This document shows, in pieces, positions 31,501-41,649 of a stretch of DNA of 64,000 nucleotides. The DNA is taken from contig NC_135552.1 of the NCBI RefSeq assembly GCF_964340395.1, positions 14,128,194-14,192,193 on the forward strand, read 5' to 3'. This stretch comes from Glandiceps talaboti (lineage: Eukaryota; Hemichordata; Enteropneusta; Spengelidae). The notes under the pieces are model-generated. The model searched no databases and had not been told where the DNA came from. It saw only the letters and a list, made by a program, of their open reading frames with translations. A program made the position numbers and the translations under genes. The stretch's first letter is position 1. Every line of letters starts with the position of its first letter.

Positions 31501-34500
31501 AGATTGTCGTTCCTGCAGACAATATTTTGTTGGAATACAACAGAACATGTGCAATAAGTTATTTTTTCTCATTGATTGCTATTTGCCCACTGCTATTAGT
31601 GATCTCCTGGCCAACCACAACATGTAATGTGAAGCTTTATAGAACGTTGTAGCATAGCACTCATCGTAGAAAGAGTTTTAAAGGCCAAAAAAATTGTTTC
31701 TGGTCAGCGCCCATCTCTTAAGTACCCTCTCTCGTTGTTATTTTTTTCTTCAGTTCCGTAAGCCAATTCAGTCTGCAGACAAAAGGGAAAACACAAAAGT
31801 AACTCTCCCTACATTAATTGCCATTTCAATGAAGACGACTGCAGAACTAATCATGAACTAGCCCATGACATGCCCAACATACACACTTGCTGTAAAGTAC
31901 TAAATATAAAGAACAGTAACTGCAATGATAAGTAGATTGATGAACATTTGTTGAGAATGTAAAAAAAAAATAATCGCATCGTCGCACCACTTTAGACAAC
32001 ATTTCCTGACGAGAAACTATGTTTTCCTTTTGACATACATACATACATACATACATACATACATACATACATACATACATACATACTTACATACATACAC
32101 ACATTCATTCATAACCTATATTTTTGGCACAATAACAACACGACCTATATTTTTGGCATAATGACAACGCTTCGTGTTGTAATATTACAATGGAAAGTAA
32201 TCTATTCGTTCTCGATCGATTAAAGAAAATGGTGTCCATCACAAGGCTGTACCGTACGTACATGTACCGTATACGTATGTATGTGACCTTGGACTGTGGA
32301 CGAAAATGGCGATTGATTTGATTTGTAACGTTCAAGCGTTGAAGTCATTCATCTTACATGTAGTTGCAAGTAACACTATAAATAATATGTATTAGTACTT
32401 ACCAAATGCTCGAAATATGACTGACTCAGTGTTTGAGAGCAGACGCTGTGCTAAAAACTCGTTCAATATCTTTACTTGCACAACAACAACGACTGTTGAG
32501 GGCATCCTTTAATGTCCATGACGATCTTGTGTACAATGTACCGAAAATATGCCAATATCTTATTAAAACTAAAAGCTACATTAGTAATATTTTCAGGACA
32601 GGTGCGCTGTGGTATTGCAAATGTGTGTACCAAGTTATAATGAATTTGAAGCGTGCATTCTTGAGATATAGTCTAATTACCGAAAATCATTAATTACGTA
32701 AATTGCTCATTAATATTCACGGGATTTTTACCAAAACCTAATCATGTCTTGCCATTACCCTATGGTATACGTCTTCAAAATTTCGTTTGAATTGAGCAAG
32801 CCGTTATGGAGAAAACGATGACACAGACAGACAGACACACACACACACACAGACTTCCACCCAACAAATATATCTCTTCCTTACGGAAGAAAAAAATGAT
32901 AATCAATCTCCCCTTCATGTCTGAAATATTCTGTTTTGATTTCGCTGAAGTTGATCACGAATGTTCAGTGCAATATAATAGCATTACAACAAATGGTAAA
33001 AATCCTTGAGGTAGTAAACATTTAGTACAACAACAACAACAACAACAACAACAACCAACAAACAAACAAACACGTAAACAAACAAACAGATATAAACAAA
33101 AGTTGCTTATGTTACTCGAGATAAACAATTCATTGAAATTTAATTTAATTAATGAGTCTTAAGAGCACACCATGATTAATGTACGCTTCACTTATTGTTA
33201 ACTGTAGCTGAAATAATTACCTGCAGTCATGCAGAATACGAATTCTCCATTACTTCCCATGTGGGTGGAATATCCGATGTTGTTGACAGGCAAAGGGTTG
33301 GGATCAGTCCATTCCATGAATGCTGCATGGCCTTCTTTCCCAACTTTGATAACACCATTGTTGTAGGTTATCCAAAATCCTCTGAATTCATTTGGTGACA
33401 CGATCCCAGGAGTACTAGCTACTGCGTAGTGATGGCCTAGTTTCTTACGTCGTATGACTGATTGCGTATTTGCCCATCCACCAATGACGATCTCATACAA
33501 AGCAGGCTTATCCTGTGGTCCAGCAGAGAGTGCAATATGGACATCATTGTTTGCTTTGGCTTTGAAGTCAACACGTGTAATAGGTGATGATGATGCAAGA
33601 TACCGGTACCGATATGTTGTATCGGTAGAAAATTGCTTCTGGTTTGTGCATGCTGTGAATTCGAAGATGAATAGAAAACCGTTATATATGCGTGATAGCC
33701 TAGTGAACATTACCATTTGATTATATCTCAAAAACGAATTTTGTCATTTTAAAAGACATTTGTCGAATATAGTCTCTGGTTTAAAATTAGTCTTAAAGTT
33801 TTTAAACCAACCAACAAACAAACAAACAAACAAACAAACAAACAAACAAACAAACAAACAATATACAAACATTCATTGGTATAAGTTAATTCTTGTTAAC
33901 AGAAATAGTGTACTAAATACGTCTTGTTATCAATTGAAGAGAAATACTCACCATGCACCTCTAGATTTCAAAAGACAGAAGTTACAATGAAATCTTCCTC
34001 AGTAGTTTTTCTTTAGACTATCAAATTACCCATTGATCATGTTAATCGTCCATTCTTGAAATACATTCAATTATATTTTAAGGGCATGACGTAAATATGA
34101 TGTAATTTACCTTCAGTAGATTCATCAAGGCAGAACTCAAATTGTCCAGTACTTCCCATGTGGGTGGAATATCCAATGTTGTTGACAGGCAAAGGGTTGG
34201 GATCAGTCCATTCCATGAATGGTGCATGGCCTTCTCTACCAACCCTAATAACACCATTGTTGTAGGTTATCCAAAATCCTCTGAATTCATTTGGGGACAC
34301 GATCCCAGGAGTACTAGCTACTGCGTAGTGATGGCCTAGTTTCTTACGTCGTATGACTGATTGCGTATTTGCCCATCCACCAATGACGATCTCATACAAG
34401 GCAGGCTTATCCTGTGGTCCAGCAGAGAGTGCAATATGGACATCATTCTTTGCCTCGGCTTTAAAGTCAACACTTGTAATAGGTGATGATGATGCGAGGT

Positions 34501-34841
34501 AACGGTATAGATATGTTGTATCGGTCGAAAATACCAATGGCTTACACTCTACAAGCAATGTAAAATAGTAAAATGATTTAGGTTATTTGTTAATTAATTA
34601 CTGGGTTAAAAGAGAATCCTGGAGCGAACACATCTAGTTTCGATTCACGTGAAGGGTTTCAAATAATCGTGCTTTATCCTCACGGCAGTTGTTACCTGTA
34701 AAATGATAATCAATCTCCCCTTCATGTCTGAAATATTCTGTTTTAATTTCGCCATGAGGCTGAACTAGACCGCGAATGTTCAGAGCAATATAATAGCATT
34801 ACAACAAATGGTAAAAATCCTTGAGGTAGTAAACACTTCGT

Positions 34842-34878
<37 letters not shown>

Positions 34879-35582
34879 AAACAACAACTTAGTGCTGTCT
34901 TTACGTTTCGAATTCAGGAGCAAGCAATTAAAGACAGAAAAACAACAACGAACAAACAAATAAGTAAAGATAAACAAAAGGTGTTTACTGTACGCGAGAT
35001 AAACAATTCATTGAAATTTAATTCATTAATGAGTCTTAAGAGCACACCTTGATTAATGCACGCTTCACGTATTGTAAACTATTGAAACATTTACCTGCAG
35101 TCGGGTCATCCAAGCAGAATACGAATTCTCCATTACTTCCCATGTGGGTGGAATATCCGATGTTGTTGACAGGTAAAGGGTTGGGATCAGTCCATTCCAT
35201 GAATGGTGCATGGCCTTCTTTCCCAACTTTTATAACACCATTGTTGTAGGTTATCCAAAATCCTCTGAATTCATTTGGTGACACGATCCCAGGAGTACTA
35301 GCTACTGCGTAGTGATGGCCTAGTTTCTTACGTCGTATGACTGATTGCGTATTTGCCCATCCACCAATGACGATCTCATACAAAGCAGGCTTATCATGTG
35401 GCCCAGCAGAGAGTGCAATATGGACATCATTTCTTGCTTTGGCTTTGAATTCAACCATGGACCCAAATGGGATTTTGTCGATATATCTATACCGATATGT
35501 TGTGTCGGTTTTGAAAAAGCCCAATTCGTCGCATGCTGACAATATAATTCAAAGTAATATATGTAATGTTTAACGCTCGGAA

Positions 35583-35623
<41 letters not shown>

Positions 35624-38037
35624 GACTGTCTGACTGTCTGCTTGCCTGTCTGTCTGCCTCCGTCTGTCTCTACGTACGTACCGTATGTATGTATGTATGT
35701 ATGTATGTATGTATGTATGTATGTATGTATGTATGTATGTGTATATGTGTATGTATGTATGTATGTATGTATGTATGTATGTATGTATGTATGTTATTAA
35801 GGAATGGATGGATGAGTGGATGCCTGACTGAATGGCTGACTGGCTTGATGGATGTGGGATGATAGATAGTAGATGGATGGATGGATGAATGAATGAATGA
35901 ATGAATGAATGAATGAATGAATGAATGAATGAATGGACTAATCAATGTAGATATTGATGACGAAAACATGATAAATTCATGAAACACAAATTCAACAATG
36001 ATATGGAGTGAAGTGTGATTGCATTTTACCCAGAGTTTAGGCATGATCATGTTGACGAGGTGATGGAAGTCGAGTTCTAAGCATGAGTCTTTCACTTCAT
36101 TGAGAATGCCTCAATGTTCAGGACTAGTGTATAGAGTCATAGACCCGTGGGTGTAGGGTCTATGATAGAGTTAAGATAATGAATAATCAGTCAGGTCTGA
36201 GGCTTTGTCTGTGTATTGCAGTTATTTCAGTGATAACTGATCTGATATTCTTGTGATTAGAATTCCGTGTATAGTTTGTGTTTTTACACATATGGAAAAT
36301 CTTGAATGAAATGCTTAAAATCTATGAATGAAATTACTTACGGGTACATTCTTCTGCTCCGTGCTATTGTATGTAAGGGAATTGACAAGTTATCAGAAAA
36401 ATTGAGTTTGTTTTGTGAGATTCATTATATAGAAATGGTTTTAGACCAAAATATAAAACTTATAGTATATGAATGGACAGGTTTGCTGTATTAGGGCGAT
36501 TACGTGACGAACGTAAATTCTCGCCTGACTCTATGAAATACAACAAATATAGGGGAGAACTTAAATTTACGATTTGTATTACAGTCAAAGCAATTAAGGT
36601 AATAGTGTTTCAGGCCACGGGAACTGAGGTGGGCGCTTGAATTCATGGGGGAAAGCATAACTACAAATATTATTCAACATTTTGTAAGAGCAGATGTCGT
36701 TATATAAAGTACTTTGCAAGGTGTGCAGCATTCATACGTTGTCTTTAAACGAGTACTTACCACAGCTGGGGCGAAAATGCCGATCAGAAAGATCAAAATC
36801 AACGTTCTCGTCATGACTAGTAGACTCTGTGGGGAAAACACATCAGTCACATCAGAATGTTTTCATCATTGTTTTTAAAGGCCAGAGTCGAGAAGATAGG
36901 TAGATTGATGGGAGTATAATATTAACAAGATTGTGGGTGGGCAGTGTTGAGGGTAGGGGTGGTGGTAAAGTATTGTGTATATGGAATGGGATGTAGGATA
37001 AATTACTATTAAAATTCTTTTTCTTGGAGTGGGGTTGGGGATGGGGGTTGGGGCGAGCTATTTTAGTTCTCATTCTATACAAACAACTTTACTCTTAATT
37101 AATGGTAGTGTTTTACCCCTAAATACAAATATTTATACAAAAAATCCTAATTGAATTCTAGAAACGAAATGAAACAATCTACCACATATCAGGTTTCGTG
37201 AGGAAGCAACACAAATTTAAAAATAACCATTGAATTCAGTGTGGGCAAGTCCATTGTTCATGGATGGGTGAGGAAAGAGGCGAAATGTTGAAAAGGTTCA
37301 TTTCACGTGAACATGTACTGCAAGACCTATTGCTTTAAGAGTCGATCAAGAACCAAAGCTATGACTATATAATATGAATCACTTGTGTTTTTAAAAAAAA
37401 TACGGACTTCACTGAGATTTTTCATGGCTACACGTCAGTATCGAACACTACCGCTCCGTGTGAAAGTAATTGCACAAATTGAAAGTAATTCTGAATAAAC
37501 CCATGCCAGAATCCAGTTTTGAAGTCAACGAATAAGGTTAACATTTCCATGGGTATAGCTGGAGCATTATATTTTTGAATCAGACAACCAACAATCCATT
37601 GAAAACTTTACTGTAACAGTGATTGTGACGGAGAGTCTCGTATTCAAAGACGCACGTGCTGCGTAAAATGAGTCTGAATGTCTAAGACGTTCTGATTAGT
37701 CAAGGCATAAATAAGAGACATTCAACCAATCATGTGATTACAAACATAAATTATATGCTGTATGCTACGCCATATGTAGACCTGATATCAACATTGACAA
37801 CAACACTAGCGAGCTAGCTCTGACGCTTGACAGGTTAATTTCATGTACTATGTAAAATTGGATATACTCTTTGAATAAGTGTTATTACTTACTCCAAATT
37901 CCAGTCGGTCATAAGGACCGACAAGTTGTTGTAATTCTGAAAAACTGTTGGTCCGAACGAAAATCTGTCTGACAAGAACTGGGATCAACTTACCTTGAAA
38001 GTTCGCACGTCTAGTGATAGTGCTGCCTGGCACTGTA
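25163..38037 (-). CDS. FA-1: secreted protein with five tandem Methyltransf_FA-like domains; last exon split by a LINE
   Basis: Exons in transcription order: 5' UTR (~38,020-37,893), signal peptide 36826-36761, microexon 36363-36342, then domain exons E 35535-35095, D 34548-34111, C 33652-33221, B 31310-30873 and A (30356-30333 joined to 25582-25163 once the LINE is ignored). The domain exons are phase 1-1, so each adds one domain. Each domain runs from an (E/A)C entry through Y-E-I-V-I-G-G-W, RGFWITYNNG and AAF/APFMEWTDP to NIGYST ... F-C, with one Cys near each end. The family name comes from crustacean farnesoic acid O-methyltransferase; enzymatic activity of this domain is unproven, so a binding role is equally possible. 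With the LINE present, exon A reads a stop after about 17 codons, leaving four domains. Confidence 0.8.
25570..25582. repeat. Target-site duplication, left copy
   Basis: AATATTGCTTCTG here is identical to 30333-30345 on the other side of the LINE. The uninterrupted paralogous exon C reads AAAATTGCTTCTGG at the same place (about 33,629-33,642), confirming the empty site. Confidence 0.9.
25604..26725 (+). CDS. LINE ORF1: 2A motif, coiled coil, RRM-like domain
   Basis: Starting at the ATG at 25604 this gives 373 residues; the frame is open further upstream into the TSD, so this ATG is the first inside the element. Residues 84-92 (25853-25879) read GDIELNPGP, a 2A-type ribosome-skipping motif, preceded by the typical hydrophobic LLQLS. 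Residues about 100-200 are heptad-rich and charged (coiled coil). From about 200 to 320 the sequence RRDNVLIYGI ... RAHRVG ... RPMIVKF matches the L1-ORF1-type RRM/nucleic-acid-binding region. The tail is Ser/Pro/Arg-rich. ORF1 proteins coat and chaperone the LINE RNA. The TAG at 26723 is in frame with ORF2. Confidence 0.85.
   Translation: MDCTTSWLEESGRLSYSDLDSECMRDFTVFHEKVSVSGAKCRNGEFQQVSSSCVPSHPTMSSTLTDYNSCFVNPLVCRLLQLSGDIELNPGPEKDIIKAMQNMKTELLSEMKNSGKELRKELLEQLTKSQVKLAETCSQLTQQYTSLKDSVDQLKHDFDELSASRSIVDLDVSAVNHKLDDIIDRLDNLEEDADKLESFSRRDNVLIYGIEESSGESFEKCREKIIEIFNTNIHTKHWVNRDLVRAHRVGTRRGGKPRPMIVKFHHWDDKLIALSARNNLKDANIGIGNDLTKRQRKSIAYHRQQGKLAYFKNGRLVVSDESPGSTHSVGNVSPHQSSPHVSKGNGRQMYPDTRPRTRQQVRTNQAASLPNSD
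25853..25879 (+). other. 2A-type ribosome-skipping motif in LINE ORF1
   Basis: Encodes G-D-I-E-L-N-P-G-P, matching the 2A consensus D-x-E-x-N-P-G-P. By known 2A behaviour the ribosome would fail to join the last Gly and Pro, releasing an N-terminal peptide of about 91 residues and a separate ORF1 protein starting with Pro. 2A motifs at this position are known in some APE-type LINEs of invertebrates. Confidence 0.85.
26726..30219 (+). CDS. LINE ORF2: APE endonuclease and reverse transcriptase, one late frameshift
   Basis: The frame opens right after the ORF1 stop, in the same frame, with no nearby ATG before the endonuclease start TWNVQGL (about 26,762). Endonuclease motifs GDLNAR (about 27,210) and SDHFPM (about 27,545) are present. 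RT motifs follow: GKSAGLD, YRGISLLS, AQAGFRRGYS, FVDFSKAFDS, GVRQGCMMSP and the catalytic FADD (about 29,007). The main frame stops at 29884, but the conserved C-terminus (SDVCSIDKL, the finger and EKYIP) continues in another frame from about 29,800 to 30,219, so a single frameshift lies near 29,785-29,806. Otherwise the ORF is intact for over 1,000 codons. Confidence 0.9.
30333..30356 (-). CDS. FA-1 exon A, 5' remnant beyond the LINE
   Basis: An acceptor (TTGACAG) followed by CATGCATAAACCAGAAGCAATATT on the minus strand matches the start of exon C. The first 13 bp are also the right TSD copy (30333-30345). Spliced as it stands, it reads into the LINE 3' end and meets a stop within about 17 codons. 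Confidence 0.7.
30346..31440. repeat. Segmental duplication, copy 1 (exon B unit)
   Basis: This block, covering the start of exon A, a (CAAA)n intron and exon B, is closely similar to 33,641-34,690 (start of exon C, a shorter (CAAA)n intron, exon D). Shared intron text includes GGTATAAGTTAATTCTTG and AAATCTTCCTCAGTAG. The pair A+B is therefore a tandem copy of the pair C+D. Confidence 0.85.
30873..31310 (-). CDS. FA-1 domain exon B
   Basis: 438-nt phase 1-1 exon. It encodes ECKPLVFSTDTTYLYRY, DVHIALSAGP, YEIVIGGWAN, RGFWITYNNG, APFMEWTDPNP and GYSTHMGSTGQFEFC, i.e. a complete domain with both end Cys. Nearly identical to exon D. Acceptor CTTGTAG, donor GTAAAT. No lesion seen. Confidence 0.88.
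31311..33220. other. FA-1 intron B-C with microsatellites
   Basis: No exon recognised in 1.9 kb. It holds a (TACA)n run (32,034-32,100), a (CA)/(ACAG) run near 32,820-32,850, an (ACA)n run at 33,030-33,055, and from about 32,898 a segment repeated before exon E (34,707 onward; ATAATCAATCTCCCCTTCAT). The repeated segment shows the duplications that made the array. Confidence 0.6.
33221..33652 (-). CDS. FA-1 domain exon C
   Basis: 432-nt phase 1-1 exon. It has all the core motifs (YEIVIGGWAN, ATPGIVSPNEFRGFWITYNNG, AAFMEWTDPNP). The C-terminal segment reads GEFVFC-MTAG, three residues shorter than exon E (GEFVFCLDDPTAG), an in-frame deletion. The 5' end matches the pre-insertion sequence of exon A. 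Confidence 0.88.
33641..34690. repeat. Segmental duplication, copy 2 (exon C start to exon D unit)
   Basis: Tandem copy of 30,346-31,440, in the same orientation, with a shorter (CAAA)n array (about 33,811-33,860). Exons B and D, inside the two copies, differ at only a few residues. Confidence 0.85.
34111..34548 (-). CDS. FA-1 domain exon D
   Basis: 438-nt phase 1-1 exon, nearly identical to exon B: ECKPLVFSTDTTY entry, YEIVIGGWAN, RGFWITYNNGVIRVG, APFMEWTDPNP, GQFEFCLDESTEG exit. Intact, with consensus splice sites. It sits 459 bp downstream of exon C on the + coordinate. Confidence 0.88.
35095..35535 (-). CDS. FA-1 domain exon E (first domain of the protein)
   Basis: 441-nt phase 1-1 exon encoding the most N-terminal domain: ACDELGFFKTDTTYRYRY, then a divergent IDKIPFGSMVEFKAKARNDV in place of ASSSPITRVDFKAK, followed by the conserved YEIVIGGWAN, RGFWITYNNG, APFMEWTDPNP and GEFVFCLDDPTAG. 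It joins the microexon with a Pro codon at the junction. Intact. Confidence 0.88.
35582..35935. repeat. Composite microsatellite (TGTC)n, (TATG)n, (GAAT)n
   Basis: (TGTC)n at 35,582-35,665, (TATG)n at about 35,684-35,792 and (TGAA/GGAT)n at 35,870-35,935. All lie in the intron between the microexon and exon E of FA-1. Confidence 0.95.
36342..36363 (-). CDS. FA-1 microexon (22 nt)
   Basis: On the minus strand CACGGAGCAGAAGAATGTACCC lies between an acceptor (ATACAATAG) and a consensus GTAAGT donor. It reads HGAEECT in phase 0 and leaves one base, exactly bridging the phase 0 signal exon and the phase 1 domain exons. A counterpart with the same phases and flanks occurs in FA-2 (60643-60661), which supports it strongly. 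Confidence 0.75.
36761..36826 (-). CDS. FA-1 signal-peptide exon
   Basis: The start codon is at 36814-36812, followed by MTRTLILIFLIGIFAPAV (18 residues), a textbook short signal peptide. Acceptor CCCCACAG precedes a 12-nt leader shared with FA-2 (TCTACTAGTC before ATG), and a GTAAGT donor follows at phase 0. Cleavage is expected at the exon junction, so the mature protein would begin around the microexon. Confidence 0.85.
36955..37135. mobile_element. MITE, family M3, partial copy
   Basis: Shares GGATGTAGGATAAA, a G-rich stretch, TTTTAGTTCTCAT(C/T)CTA and CCCCTAAATACAAATATTT with the element at 17,388-17,612, in the same order. Its right terminus is degraded. Confidence 0.6.
37893..38037 (-). 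other. Putative 5' UTR exon of FA-1
   Basis: On the minus strand a segment from about 38,020 to 37,893 ends in a consensus GTAAGT donor (37892). A second GTAAGT at 37993 could serve as an alternative donor; the 25-nt gap between it and the next AG is too short to be an intron. A TATATACG box lies just upstream. No conserved coding frame crosses it. Assignment to FA-1 is by position and orientation only. Confidence 0.45.
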
Positions 38038-38040
38038 GTC

Positions 38041-38048
38041 TATATACG
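38041..38048 (-). promoter_or_regulatory. Possible TATA box for FA-1
   Basis: Minus-strand CGTATATAG stands about 25-30 bp before the proposed start of the 5' UTR exon (around 38,015). It is a sequence match and placement argument only. Confidence 0.35.
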
Positions 38049-38359
38049 ATTTACACCTCCACACACTCACTCACTCTCTTGGCTTAGAGACCACGTACGT
38101 TTGGCATCCAAACTAATGGCACACAGTTGTACTACTACCCACACAATATATAGTGAGGTGCAAGTACATGATATACAACTTTTTACAAGCATGATAAACT
38201 CGTAAATAACGTGTGCAACCCAAGTTCATGCTTAGGCGTTAAAACAAATAACCAGTCAGAGGCGTTGCTGATCAGTCACAGACGTTACCAACAACTCTCT
38301 AGACGTAGACAGACTCACCAGTCCTCGGGAGCGTAGTAGAATATCATATAATATATCAT

Positions 38360-38510
38360 TGCACTGTTGGCCTTCATCGACGTGTTACCGCGACTCCGTG
38401 GTGTTGAGATGCCCCGAGGACTGTTAACACATTCAAATTTAGGCTGATGACGGCTTAGTTGATTGGTCTTTGAAAGCACGCCCGAATTACTCAATATGTA
38501 GCCCATTGAT
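38360..38510. repeat. Inverted repeat pair, left copy
   Basis: CGACGTGTTACCGCGACTCC, TGCCCCGAGGACTGTTAACA, TGATGACGGCTTAGT and TTGGTCTTTG recur as reverse complements, in reverse order, at 41,340-41,470. The two copies are about 85-90 percent alike by eye. Origin unknown. Confidence 0.75.
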
Positions 38511-41335
38511 TGAAATGATTGATTCTTAGTGGAAATAAATAACTTTTTACAACACATGGTCCTACTGTGTTCTTAATTAACTTTGCAATGAAAAGACCGT
38601 TATCACCTTTAATTTCCAAATGTAAATAAATTCCATACATTCAAAGTACTTCAAGTGATACTTCCTGCGTTACATTGAAGGTACAGTCAATTAACTCGTG
38701 TACGAATTTTAATAAGTTAATGAGATTTCCCTTCAAATCCGAGATGCCATTAGTTAACTGCAGTGACCGTTGAAGAGCCTGAGGTGGGTTTTTTCGCTCG
38801 AGAAATAGAGGATTTTATCAGTCGTTTGGCCAGAATTTTTTTTAAAAAGCTGTTCAACAGGCAACCTAACCCATCACATTAGGTAGGTAGGTCGACTTAT
38901 TTTTACATTGTTGGATAAAGATGTAAAAACAAGCGATATATAATGATGACAAAACAATTCAAGTTGAGTTTCGAGTTTCTATAGTACTTATTAAGTAATT
39001 GTGCTCTAGATTTGCAAATTGTCTGTATGGCAATCGATTTCCATCAGTTCTACAGTTAGGATATGTACACAAAAGTTGTTTGAAAATAAGACCATGTAGG
39101 AGGCCATTTAGAGGCATATATATCAAACCATGGAATTAATGTAAAGTCTTACAATGCTTGAATGTGGTATTACACTACCAGAATTGAGACAATTACACAA
39201 TGCAGTACATATTATCTGGATATAATGTGTATTTTGCTGTGGCAAAGCTGGAAAATATTTTGCGGGCGTGCACTTGGTAAATGACGTCTCTTGGAGTTTA
39301 ATTTGGTTCCAAAAAATCACGAATAGAAAGCAAAACATTTCAAGACTTTCAGACTATCAGAATTGTGATGTCCCAATGACTTCTCAGCGCCTTTCCATGG
39401 TCGCAAAGTGTTGTTCATTCCTTTTAGTGCGTGTTGGATATACAACAGCTTAGTTTAATCTCAGTTCACTCTTGTATGCATCATCAGAGCCAAGGAAACC
39501 ACTGTGTAGGATAATTTATATAATCTGTAATTGACTCAAATGTACATGGTCACAATGTATTATTCAGAAAATATAAAGGAACCCCCTTAATGTTGAAACA
39601 AAGAACATTTTCTTATTAGTGACATTTTCTTTTGTATTGTTATTATCTTGTGTTTCTGGTGGAAATAAATTCACTTCAATTCAATTCAAGTGTGCATTTT
39701 ACTGACATGCAAAGCCCGCATGAGGATATATTTCCCATCACCAAAAAAAATGAAATGCCAAGTCGGGCCCGTTGAACAGCCTTATTTTTTCTGGCCTTAC
39801 GGCATTTTAGATTATCAACTGTCGTTTTTATGAAACTTAAGGTAGGCATGTTGTTATGTAAAATTTGACCGTGAACAGAGTGTTTTAGTGGCTTTTACAT
39901 GATCCGTTCCATGACTGTGTGCTAACTCAATTTTCGGTAAATTAACATCTGTACGATTTACAGAATCATAGCCACTATGTTTCAAAATTAGGATTTTTTG
40001 AACTTTTACATCGTTTATTTCTTTCTTTTTTGGTTTGATTTTGGTCGTTTCAAGGCATAAATCCTTGAAAACGGCCGACAGAAATAACTATAGTTCGCTC
40101 TTGCAATAATCAATATGGCCACTAACCTCGCGTATTACACTGTACCATTGACATACATTCCGGAGAAAATAGAGCTAGATTTCAGTGCAGAATCTCATGT
40201 AATCAACATCTTATTTTTTGTAAATTTACTAGCAATACCAAAGACCAAGAATTGTATGTAAAAACACCCAAGCACACCCTAAATGCTTGTGTTTGTGAAG
40301 TTTCCTATTTGGGCGGGAAAATACCATATGACTGTTCGATTTAGACTATATGCATGCCAATCAGGGCAAAAATGATATCGAAGTTCATGTACATGTATTA
40401 ACTGTATTATCTAGTTCGAGAAAAAATACAATATCGTCACTCCAATACTCTTTTGGCAGTTTTGGTATAATTATTTGCTCTTTCTCTTTCAGGACTGGAT
40501 AATGTGGGAGGATGTCATCCCGCTGTTGCTAAGACTTGCTCAAAACACAAAAACAGAAATTAAAAAAAAAAAGATAAGAAAATCACACATCCATACACAC
40601 ATTCTCCACAGAAAAACAAAAAAATAGATCAGTGAGTGTATATTGTATGAGTAGTCATATGAAAAAAATACAATCAATAAAAATTAGATTGACGAGTCTA
40701 ATATTTTACGACCCACTTAGCCGGCCACGGCAAATTCAACACAGACTTACGTACACTTGCTTGAGAACTTGCAAGGACAGCTTGAAATATGTACTAAATA
40801 TAGACCCTATAAGGTAGGGACTCCAAATTTGGCACAGATAATGAATATAAACTAATTAGTCCTGAAAATTGTGTGTTGATTCAAGCATCGGAACCCACTT
40901 TACCGACCAGACAAATTTTGACACAGTCATGACTATGTGTTATATATATTTATCTAGTATATTTGTTCTTGTTGTTTTTGTATGTTTTTGACAATAGATA
41001 ATGCATTTCTTACATTATTTCATGTCAAATAAAATATACTATATTATACTATATTATACTATACTGTACATGTGGCCAAATTAGTGCCAAGAGGTTCAAA
41101 TTGTCATCTAAATTGGTCATGTTGAGTGTGTGAACTATGAAGGATTATATCTGAACATTTAATATAATGCCACAAGTATTATTTGGAGTACTTGGAATGT
41201 ATGGAATTTATTATATTTGGAAAAGGTGACACGGGTCTTTTCATTGCAAAGTTAATTAAGAACACAGTAGGGCCCTGTGTCGTAAAAAGTTCAAACTGTT
41301 ATCTAGAACTAAGCATCAACCATTTCAATCAACAG
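38510..41335. other. Intergenic region, no gene seen
   Basis: About 2.8 kb between the inverted repeat copies. It contains a second copy of the dispersed repeat at 39,410-39,790, a small stem-loop near 40,050-40,085 (GGTCGTTTCAAGG ... CCTTGAAAACGGCC) and a short ATATTATACT tandem run at 41,036-41,065. No domain-bearing frame. Confidence 0.5.
39410..39790. repeat. Dispersed repeat, copy 2
   Basis: Partner of 1195-1660: GTTGGATATACAACAGCTTAG, CTGTAATTGACTCAAATGT, TGTGCAT and GTCGGGCCCGTTGAA occur in the same order. Confidence 0.5.
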
Positions 41336-41339
41336 ACCT

Positions 41340-41470
41340 CATATTTAGTAATTTGGGCGGGCTTCCAAAGACCAATCTATCGACTAAGCCGTCATCAGGT
41401 TAAATTTCAACAAATGTTAACAGTCCTCGGGGCATCGCAATAACACGGAGTCGCAGTAACACGTCAACAA
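41340..41470. repeat. Inverted repeat pair, right copy
   Basis: Reverse-complement partner of 38,360-38,510, including GTTAACAGTCCTCGGGGCA and CACGGAGTCGCAGTAACACG. Confidence 0.75.
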
Positions 41471-41649
41471 ATGATTAGCTCTATGTGGTGGATGTGGGCC
41501 CACAGTACAAGGATATTCTAGTATAAATATGCGTTAGATATTATTTCATACAAAACAGCTAATAATAGCGATGCTCCCAAAGACAGCTGGTGAGAGAGTC
41601 TAGTATGTATGTATGTATGTATGTATGTATGTATGTATGTATGGGTTGT

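Noticed and set aside
37848-38033. 61-codon minus-strand protein gene
   Set aside because: It overlaps the proposed 5' UTR exon and runs through a consensus donor; it has no signal or domain, so it is treated as untranslated sequence.
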